Of a stretch of DNA of 58,581 nucleotides, positions 1-10,638 are shown piece after piece (within the stretch, counting starts at the first letter, position 1; every line of letters begins with the position of its first letter). The stretch covers positions 378,624-437,204 of the forward strand of contig NMRA01000324.1 in assembly GCA_002633005.1 (NCBI GenBank), read 5' to 3'. Position numbers and translations under genes: made by a program. The DNA is from Phoronis australis (lineage: Eukaryota; Phoronida; Phoronidae). Below the pieces are notes generated by a model. That model did not search any database. It worked only from the letters and a program-made list of their open reading frames with translations, and was not told the origin of the DNA.

Positions 1-289
1 TAGCGAAATTCAGCCGGTTTAGGGCACACTTTAGTACCCCAAATTTAATGCCCCCAATTATTACGAATCTAATGCATCATGTACATGTATGAGCTAGGGT
101 AGAGCAGCCGAAGAGAACTGACGTTCAGGTTCCTATGTGCGAAGGTGTTGGTATTGCGGTGTAGCAATTAACTTGCGTACCAGAAGAGGTAAGCGTTGTG
201 ACAATGGCTGGGGAGTGACCTCGCACGGAAGCATGTGCTGTTAGGGAAGCTCGCTGCAAAATTGTACTGAGAACAGAAAGATTGTAGAT
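1..289. other. Unassigned leading sequence
   Basis: No ORF, repeat or RNA gene that I can support. Ordinary mixed-composition sequence before the T-rich tract. Confidence 0.5.
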
Positions 290-660
290 TTCTTTTTATA
301 CAACATTTTTATTTAGTTTTTTTATATTTTCATTTGTGTTTTTTTTTTAATATTTTATGTAAATTTTAAAATATATATTTTTTGTTTAGTTATTTTTTTA
401 AATGTTTTACTTTTTAAATATATATTTTTTATTAGTTTTTATATTTGTTATTTTTTAAATAGTTTGATTTGTTTTTATTCTTTATTCCTTATATTTTCAT
501 TTGTGTGTTTTTTAATATTTTATGTAAATTTTAAAATATTTTATTATTTTTTTAATATTATTTTACTTTTTTAAATATATATTTTTATTTAGTTTTTATA
601 TTTGTTATTTAGTTTTTTTAATAGTTTTATTTGTTTTTATTTTTTGTTATTTTTATATAA
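290..660. repeat. T-rich low-complexity tract with a tandem duplication
   Basis: Almost pure T/A with few G and no useful coding content. Within it a segment of about 165 bases is present twice: the run starting near 328 (TATATTTTCATTTGTG followed by T-rich sequence) restarts near 492, and both copies contain ATGTAAATTTTAAAATAT and end in GTTTTTATT-type sequence. The copies differ by small indels in T runs, as expected for slippage and old unequal exchange. Confidence 0.75.
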
Positions 661-2321
661 GTTAGAAAAGAAGTAATGGTGCAGGAAAGGTAAAGGACCA
701 TGAGCATGGGAGATGTCATTTCATATAAAGATTATGAACAGATCTAAAATCATTATTCAAACAGTCCTATTTATTAGCTGATGCTTTAAAGATGAAAACT
801 GACCGATTGATAAAAATCATTAATTAAAACCATGTACCAAGTTATCTGCCACAGACAGACCTTCATACGGAAACTTGTATGTCTACTATATGTCTAAGAG
901 AAATAAAATATCTATAAAAATCCTACAGAACACAGTTATACGAGAGAGGAGAGAGCAGCAGGCTCTCAGGAATATTGATACCCCGAGTCGTATAGAATAG
1001 ACAACATCAAGTACACAAATCAGGAAGCAACTTGGTCTACAAAATATGATTGGCAGTAACGGCCTAGCACCCTATCATTGTGTTCAACGAATATCCTAGA
1101 GCTAAGCAAAAGGACAAATAACATTTGTGCTGTCCATGTCAGGAAAAGATGGTCACAACTAGTTAGGAAATACAATTAAGCCTAGGGTTCTGGTATCATG
1201 AAAATTTAGTCTAGAAAGTTACATTGCTGGCACCAGTTCATCAGCACTATGCAGCAAGTTATTATGTAATTACATCAGAGTGAAACCACAGGCTGGTTAG
1301 GCACATTTGCTTGAAATATATGTTAACAAAATGGAAGATTACAAGATTTTGAAATCGTAAATTAAAAATCTTGTGTTAAAATATGTCAGACATTACTGGT
1401 AATCGGATATGATTTATACGCCTAAACGGGCAGATGTAACCCACTAGTGTGAGTGACGCATTTTCAAAAACTTGGCGCAATGACATGGATACTGTTTAGG
1501 CCTACTAATAGCCCGGGTGTAGTGGATCCTGGGTTGCAGATGAAAACGACCCTACTTCAGCGGATAAGGACAACTGTTAGAGTGACTGGCTTAGACCTAA
1601 TTACACCGAAATGAACTAGTATATACGAAAATCGTAAAATTAAAGGAAACAGCTTAAGCCGGTCATGCCCTCACTCAGGAGGCACACGATTTTGTATGAC
1701 TAAACTATACGCGCCTGGGCAGTGGACAACTTAGCAAGCATGTGAGACGTGATCTCATCGATCATAACGTCCCCCTATCTGCCACTAGAGTAGCCGACTA
1801 TTCGAAAATCGTCCTGGTGGGAAATACCCGACCACGATGCTAGACGAAAAGAAAAGTTGACGTATTACCGAAACTTAAGCGCGGTTGGAATAGGTTTAAA
1901 TTATGCCGAGAGAACGAAATGTGAAGTATTATGTGATAGCAATTGACACGAGTGTTTTAAAATGTTTAGCACATTTTGTTGTTATTATTTTTATTTTATT
2001 AGTTTATTTTTCAATTATTATTTGTTTAATTTGTAGCAATGTTTTAGTGTACGTTTTAGTTTGTTTATTAGTTGTATTATATGTTGGTTTTTTAAATTTT
2101 TTTTATTGATTTTTTTCGTGCGTCGGTAAAGTATACATATTTTTTAAGTGTTGTTCGGAAGGAAGTATGGCGATCAAAAGCGTAGATAAACATGGTAGGG
2201 CTAGGGCCGGTGACGAAGTACTTGAAAAGGCCTAACAAACAACATATCCAAGGGTGAGTACAGTATCTCCGTATCTTTCATGGAAAGTCGAATAAAATGC
2301 CAACAGTGACATCCAAAGTTT
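661..2321. other. No supported gene
   Basis: I see no coding region, RNA gene or known repeat. The 68-codon ORF at 1903-2109 is T-rich and hydrophobic only because of its base composition, so it is not annotated. Confidence 0.5.
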
Positions 2322-2475
2322 TGTATTATTATTATTATTATTATTTATTATTATAATTATTTCTGTACTTTTTTATTATTTTTTGTTATTATTTATTATT
2401 ACTTTTTGTTTTTTATTATTATTTTTTATTATTGTTTTGTTTTACTTAGTACCTAAATTTTATTACTATTATTTT
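2322..2475. repeat. (ATT)n / T-rich microsatellite
   Basis: Begins with about nine uninterrupted TTA/ATT units and decays into T-rich sequence interrupted by G and C. A simple-sequence repeat, possibly the tail of an old retroelement, but no element body is recognisable on either side. Confidence 0.8.
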
Positions 2476-2818
2476 ACCAACCAAAGTGGTTGCGCGCTAT
2501 ATGAGGGCACTTCCATGTGTTAGACGCGGCACTTTCGAGCTTTACCGCACCGGGCTTCAGGGCGATATGGGATAGATTCCCATCTAGATCTTAACCATTG
2601 TAAATCCCATCTGTTTACATCAATAATACCTCCAGTCCTGTTGGAATAGTACCAAGTCTAGTGTTATATAATTCCAGTATCCGCCATGTACCCAAACCAT
2701 AAATACGTCTGGAGACGAGGTCACACACTCGTCAAACCGCTGGCATTCTAGCTCGTTCTACATGGGTATCCAGACCCCAACTGTGCTTCACTCCTTGTTC
2801 AAGGCTTAAAATAGCTAG

Positions 2819-3190
2819 TGTCACGCACTATCGTCACGCGCTTCGCTCTGTCTCGCGCTAGCCTTTAACTAACGCGCGTGACTCAGTGGACATACTTTCG
2901 GTTGTGGCGCGCGCGGTGAAAAAGTCAACGGGAACCAAAAAAGTGGAGTTGAAATTCTTCGGCAAAATCACCCCAATCTCATAACTAAGCTTCATGGAAG
3001 ATTTGTATAGAAGTAAAATAAATGGATCCATGAAGAAATGAAGCGTTTTTTTAAGTGATAGTTTTCAGTGTGGAATGTATTTTTGACGAGGTTAAACTCA
3101 AAATTAGTGGCCGGATTTGGCCAGACGAAATGGTACAGAAAGTGATGAGAAGTATTCTAGCCCCCAACCGGCCAACCGAGGGGCTACGCG
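2819..3190 (+). repeat. Dispersed repeat family R1, copy 1
   Basis: Two parts recur elsewhere. Bases about 2830-2960 (TCACGCGCTT, TCTCGCGCTA, then ACTGGAGTTG-like sequence) match 20138-20285. Bases about 2985-3190 (AGCTTCAT, TATAGAAGTA, TTTTGACGAGGT and the closing GGCCAACCGAGGGGCTAC) match 28395-28610. Together they suggest one element whose copies are partial here. The closing motif reads GTAGCCCCTCGGTTGGCC on the minus strand and looks like an element end. No coding potential. Confidence 0.7.
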
Positions 3191-6100
3191 TTGACTAGCC
3201 CCTGACCTACGAGCCCCGTTGATAACCTTTATACCTCGCCGCCGGGTGATTGTCACACGATATCTCACTTATACCCAGGGAAGTGGTGAAATGGCGAGGA
3301 ATTGGTTTGGGTTTGAGGGATCATTAAAATCGAAAGAAATCGGCCGTTAGAAAAGCCATCTGTGGCTACAAATAATAAATAAGGGATGTATCGTTTGTCC
3401 AGGACAATTAACGACGAACGGAAGTCTACTAGTTATAAACTTGTCTAATTAGGAAAACTTACGAGTGAATGTACTGTTGCTTGAGGCTGGGCCAACAGGA
3501 AGCTGGAGAGAAAGAACAAACAGCGCAACCATCGGACTTGGTAGGAACTAACCAGCATTTTGATATGAAGCATGAAGGGCTCTATAATGGTATTTGCCCA
3601 AATAATAGGATTTATGTCAGAGTGCCATCAATCTCATAATTCTCCAAAATGTTCTTAATTAGGTATGCACTCCTTCGAATTGACGTATTTGCATTGGGAA
3701 AACATTAATATCCCCATATTGATCTAATTTTGTTTCTGTTCTCTCACAATAGCGTGTATCCCGTAGGCAATAAATAGGGTACTGTTTATTCTAATAAATA
3801 ATTGAGACCATCCTTTCGTTTTTTATGTAAACCCAGTCATCTGCAATCCGATGATTATAACAGCTACGCACATTTACCAAACTACAGTCAAATATTAAGA
3901 AAGCATCATAGTACAATCCTGACCCATTCACACCACAGACACACAAAACAGAACAAAAACAATACAATCATATCTACAGGCACGTCACGCTTGTAGATTT
4001 CGCAGAGTGCAACATCAATGTGAAATACGATGTAACGCAGGATAGAAAGCGGCCGTCTTCTAACTTAGATAAAAACAATGAGAACGAAATCGATCATTAG
4101 CCCAAAAAACACTTATATTAGCTCCACTTCAACCACTGAAAACAAAAAGCTGCGATCCTGCTTTATGTCACGATATGACGCGGTAAATATCTTGCCGGTA
4201 GTTAGTTGAAACAACGCAAATTGATTTGGATATGAGAATGAGTATATTGACTAAATGTTTAATTTATCCCGAAGTAAAGATTGTAAAAATTCGCAAATAG
4301 TTTGATCTAACCAGTCCGTTATCACGTTTTCCCTTTTGTGTCGTCGTCCTTGGATCCAGTGTTACAATGGTTGTCTGTCACGAGTCTTTCTTCTCTTAAT
4401 TTTTGCAATCCAGTTTTCCAAGCAGTCTCCACTTGATGAGATGCTTCGGAACAATCTCGAAGTTCAGACCTTTGAAAATCAGATAAATTATGTTAACATT
4501 CATTACATCAAATTCTAGATATAATGAATCCCCTTGAAATTCAGCCCATCGAATTTCTACATGGTTTTGTCGGACAGAAATTCACTCCGTTGAATCTTTA
4601 GTACTTAGTTATATTTCTGAGCAAGCCAGTAGTATCTCTTCAAGAATATGTGCGATACCTGTAGAGCAATCTGGTTTCCTCTCGTCAAGAAATATACTTC
4701 TTGTGTAGCTAACCGAACACATATACTCAAACAGAATAATGGTGGGCGAGTGAGACCAAAACATAAAACCTACAAACTTCCTCAAAATGCTGCTCGTACA
4801 TGTTGTTCCAAAATACTTCTCAGAGCAAAATCGTAAGATTCAACTATTAACTCAAGCTATTACCGAATATGGTAACTGACAGTTAAAGCGTTTTGTAGCT
4901 TCTGATGAAAAATAAGAGTATTGTTGTTGCCCGGAATGCCTCGCCCCAAAATTCACCAGTTCCGATGAATTTAAACTTTCATAACTCTGCTAGAATAACA
5001 TAAACAAATGGTCAAAGACACGTATGCTGATTCATTTCCTTTACACTCATAGGAGGCAAAAAATTGTCAGCCAAACATTTAGTTTATTACACAACAACCA
5101 CTATATACTTATAATAAAACTGATCATAAAATATCATTCTCATGCACATAGTTAACCCAAGTTGTATTTTGTCTATATCATAATCTAAATGACATTAAAG
5201 TTAAGTAAATAACATGTCTATCCTACATAATATTTTTTGCAACAAACTATTTGATATTTTGTAAAACATTGTCCACGCCACTGAGTGGGATTAGTTTTAC
5301 AAGAAAATAAACTTGAGTTTTAAAAAGTTCAATATTCAAGATACAACGTATGACTATTTCTCGCAGACAGAGAGTGCATTTTCTTGATATATAGGAGATG
5401 TGTTGGTAGCCACGTAATTAATCACTCATGGTTTCATTCGTGTCGTTGTCATAAGTTGAAGTTCACAAATTTTAGATTTTACAAAAAACGAGGAAAAAAA
5501 CTCGCCAGAAATAGTTTTCCCACTTGAATTTCTTCGCAACTCAAGTTTGTTTACATCTGAAAGTGACGTAGTGGGACTCTTGTAGTTTAGGAGGATTGAC
5601 ATGCGACGGAAGTGGCCGGAACGGTGGAGGCGTGTTTAGACTTGTTGGAACCTGGTACCAGACAGGTTGGAATATCTATGGCGGTGGAATAGACTTCTCA
5701 AAGTCAGTGTCCTTAGAGCGGTGCCTTCCGCCTAAAATTACACAATCTTATTCAATTAGCCAATTCCCAGAATACCTGACTTTAATCTTATCCAGAATAA
5801 AATATACAGGATTCAGACTCAATTCAAGGTCAAAATATTCATTGTGCTCTTCAATGTTGGTCAACCTTGTGTTAATTTAACCGCGTTTCAAAGTTAAGGG
5901 TAATCCCAGATAGCTTACTTCAGAAGAAGCTTAACATTTGCTTACTTTCTGAGGAACACTTGTATCGATATTTGAGAGCATACCTGACCCGTAGCCAGCG
6001 TTGCGCGGGGCTGCTTCAAATTTCTAGACAGGTGGACCTTTTTCAAACGCCGACACTCGAGTTTTTTGGTAAGGCGCTTGAAGCTTAATTTTGGGGAAGG

Positions 6101-6400
6101 AAAATCTGTATCAACGGCAACGATTGCTCTCAGCTCTACGTTCCTCAGATAATATGAGGATGTAGTGGTGGTTCCATGCAAAAAGCGGGACTTAAATTCG
6201 AACGCAATTGGACCCATTAGTGTAGGCCTAACGTTCTCGCGTTACCTCTTGCCAAACTTTCAAATCGGGCTCTTTAAATGAGTAATTGCAACTCGTTACA
6301 TATTCGGACGGTGACTTTTATTCGGAAAATGACTTCACATAACTTTTCATGTGATTGTATTTTGTTAACATCGCTGGAAATGGGAACAGCCCACTATACT
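3191..6400. other. No supported gene
   Basis: The short ORFs on both strands have no recognisable motif, no consistent splice context and ordinary composition. I see no tRNA and no repeat copied elsewhere in the window. Confidence 0.45.
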
Positions 6401-7212
6401 GAAGATTCACTATTCCGAATGTTCACTACTTCGAAGGTTCACCATTCCAAAGATTCACTACTATGAAAATATCTAAAAATTCTGACTCAGGTGTAACTCT
6501 TATACTTTTACATGCAAAAAGGCGATTCTTCGGTAATTAGATGCAATTACCGAAAGCAACACACCCGGCTAATAAATCTCATTGTTAGGTTTTGTGTGCA
6601 TGTGAAGTTGTCCGCATGTCTTACATATATGAAAAAATAGTACTTGCTTGTATTTCTAAAAGCATATGAAGTAGGAATGTTTATGAATTATGAACAAGAA
6701 TACATTCAACAGTCTAATATCAAGATCGCATCATTTTAGAGCGCGACACAAATGTTTAGGGCCGCTGGACATCAACTTCGCCCACAGGAACTACTCGCAC
6801 GGCCGGGTCGAAACTAAATGTAGTTATTAGGTTACCCTGTCCCTGCCAAACTTCACAAAGTGTCATTCAGTCTTCTTGAATTTAAAACCGCCATTAGTCG
6901 CCACATCTCGTACCCGTGCCCAAGATGATGTTCCAAATTGCGAACGAGTCTTTAGTTCGATTCAAGAACCACTTTTGTAAACAATGTAAATCAAGTTTTT
7001 GGGACTATTTAACTCTTGCACACCCTTGGAATGGTTACTAAATGGACAAAAATACAACACTTTAATCATGTCAGTTCTGAATCATGAGCAGAAAATCAAA
7101 GTAATGAACTGTCGGTAGTCTGGTTTCAGAATTGTGGACATTTGATGTAGCGAACTTCCGAAAGTAACGAACCTTCGGAGTAGTGGACCTTCCATGTAAC
7201 CTTCTAGGGGAA
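6401..7212. mobile_element. Foldback-like element with inverted 16-bp minisatellite ends
   Basis: The left end has four consecutive 16-base units (6401-6464) of the type GAAGGTTCACTACTTC, each starting GAA or AAA and ending in a CTA.T.C-like triplet. The right end (about 7143-7212) carries the same unit on the opposite strand, for example GAAGGTCCACTACTCC followed by GAAGGTTCGTTAC. The ends are therefore inverted repeats built from short tandem units around about 680 bases with no coding sequence. This is the geometry of foldback or TIR-satellite non-autonomous DNA transposons. Transposase family unknown. Confidence 0.55.
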
Positions 7213-7740
7213 TCTTTTCCTTCACAATGGTTGCTCGTATGAAACCTGTGAAGCTATGCACCATTGACATTGATCGACAACGTAAGACTTTCTTCATTGG
7301 CCAAAGTTTTAATTAGGTCTAGACGTGACTAATAATATGAACATTCGGGGATTTCACAGTGCAGAAAACGCGGTAGCTAAATGTCCGATTTTTTGAGAAA
7401 CGACAAAGTAGTCAGTGAACTTATCGTCGGCGTGTACTGAATTTTAAAAAAGCATTTCATTGTTACTTCTTAAATTTATATTCTGCCATCTGGTCAACTC
7501 TCTGTGTCCCCTCATGTTTCAAATACACATTTCCAATCTTCCCATTTTTTGTTTCATTAAATTTCCGTGCGTTTAACGAAGTACTAACTTCTACATTAAA
7601 ACACTCATCCTAAATTACGTTTGACGTTAGAAAATTTCCTTTTAAAAATGAAAATTTTGTTTGTAAAAGAAACCATTTCAAAATTGTATTTTTTTCATGG
7701 TGGTTTTGTCTATTTCAAAATTTACTTGCATTGCAGTCGT
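7213..7740. other. No supported gene
   Basis: AT-rich sequence between the foldback element and the 3' end of the LINE remnant. The part near 7600-7740 may be the LINE 3' UTR (minus strand), but nothing marks its end. Confidence 0.35.
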
Positions 7741-8400
7741 TAACTAGAGACGTACCCCGTGCCAGAAAGAATTAACATATTCACATTCAAAGAATAAATG
7801 TTCTAGAGTTTCAGGAAAGCATTTACAAAAAGTAGAAGCATCTGAGTCCACGTATCCAATCTTATTTAAAAAGTAGTTAGTAGGTAGAATTCTATGCAGT
7901 AAGCGGAACTGAAAGAAAAGTAAGGATGTTGTTAAAAGAATCTTCTAATCTATGAATTTTTAAAGACATACTAAATTTTTTGACATCACTCATCATCAAT
8001 CCACCCTCTTCTATGGATTTAAAGAGTACTCCTGTTTTTATTTTATCAGGTTTTCCGTCCAAAATGAATTTAAAAAACAAAGTTTCAATATCAATAAAAG
8101 TAGTATCATTGGGACTTGGGAGCAGCATTAGCAGATGTACAATTTTGGAAGAACAAGTGTTTTTAATACTATGACCTTTCCAATAATAGTCAGCTTTCTA
8201 TGAGACCATGTATTAATCGGACTCTTCATTTCCATTATTTTTGCATCAAAGTTATCTTTGGACATGGTATCCAAGTTCACGCTGAAATTAATACCCAGAA
8301 GCTTAAAATCAACGTCACCCCATTTTAGTTTCCAACGCGTGCGGTGAAACACGTCTTGAGAGAATTTTCTAGTTCCAATCAACGATACCAAATGTTGGAG
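7741..8400 (-). pseudogene. L1/Tx1-like LINE ORF2, C-terminal remnant
   Basis: Read on the minus strand, three frame-shifted pieces line up with the region after the RT palm of L1/Tx1-type ORF2. Near 8390-8130 come GTRKFSQDVFHRTRWKLKWG, DFKLLGINFSVNLD and SPINTWSHRKLTIIGKVIVL (the 'RKLT..GK' signature). Near 8128-7900 comes FFKFILDGKPDKIK followed by EEGGLMMSD. Near 7880-7741 comes LLHRILPTNYFLNKIG with C.C..PE..EHLFFEC, the zinc-binding domain found at the end of such ORF2 proteins (zf-RVT). The catalytic RT core and endonuclease are absent, and stops and frameshifts separate the pieces, so the copy is dead. It meets CR1-like sequence near 8400. Confidence 0.85.
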
Positions 8401-8667
8401 TGCGCCCGTATTGGCAGACTGATATATAATATCACAATAATCAATGTGTGGAAGTACAAAGGATTTGAACAAAACTTCTAAATGTGTAGAATTCAGATGA
8501 CGAGAGACAAGCTTAAGTGGGTTAATTAGTTCCTGAGTTTTTTGTACGAGCTCCCGAACGTGAGGGGTGAATGAGAGTTTTTCATCTAACAGTATACCCA
8601 GATGTCTTTGTAAAAGTACTGGTATCAAATTACGAGATATCACTGATATCAGTCTACGCAAACGCAT
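8401..8667 (-). pseudogene. CR1/L2-like reverse transcriptase thumb fragment
   Basis: The minus-strand ORF starting at 8667 reads HLGILLDEKLSFTPHV and later FKSFVLPHIDYCDIIYQSA. This is the block just after the catalytic YxDD of CR1/Jockey-clade RTs ('LGI.LD..L.F..H', 'LVLPH.DYCD..Y'). The RT palm and the endonuclease are missing. The start lies only 84 bases downstream of the ORF1 stop (8751), so an internal deletion of ORF2 is likely. The frame runs on without a stop into the L1/Tx1-like segment near 8400, giving a chimeric ORF of 179 codons. Confidence 0.8.
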
Positions 8668-8750
8668 TTAATACAAAACATTTCAACGCCGCCTAAAAAT
8701 TAACCCAATTCCGCAGGACTACCTAAATTAAGTAACCATACGCTGTCATT

Positions 8751-9461
8751 TTACTCACAGTTCAAAACCCGTTCCGGCGTTGGCGTCTGGCGCTGACTCT
8801 TCCAAAGACCTTCCACAAACTCGTTTACTTGTTCCATTCGCATCATTTCCTGGTAAGAATCATTCATATCCTTGATGAAGATCTTCCCATCTCTCACGTA
8901 TGCCGACTTAATGTGTCCCTGTTTCACTAATCTGCGACGCTCTGCAAAAATAGCAGCTTTCCTCTTTGTGAGATTTTCATTGATATATATTTTTCGCACG
9001 GAGGCACGCCCTTGATCCATCTGGTTAATCGCAAGTGTCGATCTTTTCTTCAGAAGTTCTGTTCGCTTACGATAACTAGTAAACTCAGCGATGATCGGTC
9101 TAGGTTTATCACTGGCATCTCTCTTCAATGCACCCAGCCTGTGGGTGCGGTCTAATTCAGTTACAGAGAGGTCAACTTCCAATTTCTTGGCTATGTTTAG
9201 GACTAGCTCCCCAGTGTTCTCCCCCTGATTTCCCTCTACACCGTGTATTACCAGGCAGTTTCGTCTACAATATTGGTCGCTGTCGTCTAAACGCTCATCC
9301 AGTTCGCTCACCATTTTATTCAGACTGTTAATTTCGTCCTGTTGTTTCTGTAGCATATCTTTGAACCCCTCGGTTAGATGAAGACAGGCTTCATTGAGAG
9401 TAGGTTCAAACATTTCTATGAACAGTCCCTTTATATCCGAGTCCTGGAGTGCAGAATTCAT
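8751..9461 (-). CDS. LINE ORF1 protein (coiled coil plus RRM-like domain)
   Basis: An intact ORF of 236 codons. Residues about 25-60 form a heptad-rich acidic and basic helix (around LQKQQDEINSLNKMVSELDE), fitting a trimerising coiled coil. It is followed by RRNCLVIHGVEG, LDRTHRLG, KPRPIIAEFTSYRKRTELL and IYINENLTKRKAAIFAERRR, the signature of RRM-type ORF1 proteins of L1-, CR1- and related LINEs. These proteins bind and chaperone element RNA in the retrotransposition particle. It lies just upstream of the CR1-like RT fragment on the same strand and probably belongs to that element. The open frame suggests a young insertion or chance preservation; autonomous activity is excluded because ORF2 is truncated. 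Confidence 0.85.
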   Translation of the reverse strand: MNSALQDSDIKGLFIEMFEPTLNEACLHLTEGFKDMLQKQQDEINSLNKMVSELDERLDDSDQYCRRNCLVIHGVEGNQGENTGELVLNIAKKLEVDLSVTELDRTHRLGALKRDASDKPRPIIAEFTSYRKRTELLKKRSTLAINQMDQGRASVRKIYINENLTKRKAAIFAERRRLVKQGHIKSAYVRDGKIFIKDMNDSYQEMMRMEQVNEFVEGLWKSQRQTPTPERVLNCE

Positions 9462-10386
9462 GCCATGATTAGGCTTTAGGGCTGATATTTTTGCAGGCTA
9501 TGTTCTCGAATTCTAAAACACACCCGCCATGTTTCGAAGTGCCACCTATCCTAAGAGGATTCTTGATGAATAAGATATTTGACTATCATTTTAATTGGAC
9601 AGTTGAAAATGCTTGCACTTTATCCATACTATGCCAAAATAGCAATTAACAAACCCATTATCGTGTGTTTTGTTTTTGGTCGATTTTATGGCATTAACAC
9701 GGCGCTAATTTTGGGGAGCTCTCTCAATGCTATATGGTTTGGGTTGCACATAGACATTTACTTCCTTGCTGGTTCCCTACGTGCCTAGCCAGCACGCAGG
9801 TATCACACAGTGGCACGCGCATTCATTTATGTAACCTCAGGAGTCATTGGTTGGCTTTAAAAGACCGTGAAAAAATGGCGGACTTTGAACGATTTTTAGC
9901 AATTTCATGCAAGAAGCGTCGCAGCAGCTATTCCGTTTCTGCAGTAATGTTTAATAGCCTCGTGCTTGAAGCACACAGATGTATAATAAATACATATCTG
10001 GCCGATTTCACCGGTGTGTTATTAGTTAGCGTTTGGATGCAGGACAGTATCGTAAACAAAAGTCATCGAGAATAAAAAGGTGCACTCCCAAAAGGCGCAA
10101 CCACAATTCCCAGAATTCACATTTCCTGAACATGAATTTTAAGCACCGATTTACATTTCTGTCCATCAGTCATGCCAGTTTGTTTACGTAAAGCGCTGCA
10201 TGTTGAGAATTTGTCTAGTCAATCAGAAACGCCGGTGTATAAAATTTCACGAGGAAAATTAAGTGATACCTGCGTGTTGGCTACCGACTACCCAGCGGCA
10301 TGCTGGGAACCAGAGAGCATTTACTTCTAGACTTATGGTGTAGATATCACGCGCTTTCAATGCCAAAGAATAACACAAAGCAACTT
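9462..10386. other. No supported gene
   Basis: The part next to 9461 may be the LINE 5' UTR. The plus-strand ORFs here show no family motif. Confidence 0.4.
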
Positions 10387-10638
10387 CTAATAGTCATCTA
10401 AGCAATCACCACTAGGGCCGTATACGACCCGATAACTATGGCAAGCGGAAGCAAAGTCAAAATTAAAATTAACTTTCTTATAATTGTAGTTAGTCAAGCT
10501 AGTAGATACATCAATTTTTTGCCCATCTAAATCATGTCTTGTCGCATCGAGTAGGCTAGAACTGGACCTTTCCTCCGAGGGGGGTTCCATCGAACCTCCA
10601 GTACCACCTCCCTTGCCACAGGCCTGCTTAGAAACCTA
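10387..10638 (-). CDS. Hypothetical; weakly like the post-Myb/SANT region of a Harbinger partner protein
   Basis: An open minus-strand frame from about 10638 to the stop at 10387. It starts VSKQACGKGGGTGGSMEPPS and continues with serine-rich and polar sequence ending in GPSGDCLDDY. A lysine/glycine 'K.GGG' turn followed by a proline/acidic stretch is what follows the Myb/SANT-like domain in many PIF/Harbinger-associated DNA-binding proteins. That is the only similarity I can point to. The Myb/SANT helices themselves would lie upstream (above 10638), where a stop interrupts the frame. It may be a fragment or chance. Only the 67-codon part from the ATG at 10590 has a start. Confidence 0.25.

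Noticed and set aside
1903-2109. 68-codon hydrophobic ORF
   Set aside because: The T-rich composition alone gives F, L, I, V and Y codons. No signal-peptide logic, no homologue pattern, no splice context.
9128-9331. Plus-strand ORF opposite LINE ORF1
   Set aside because: Antisense shadow of the ORF1 coding sequence.
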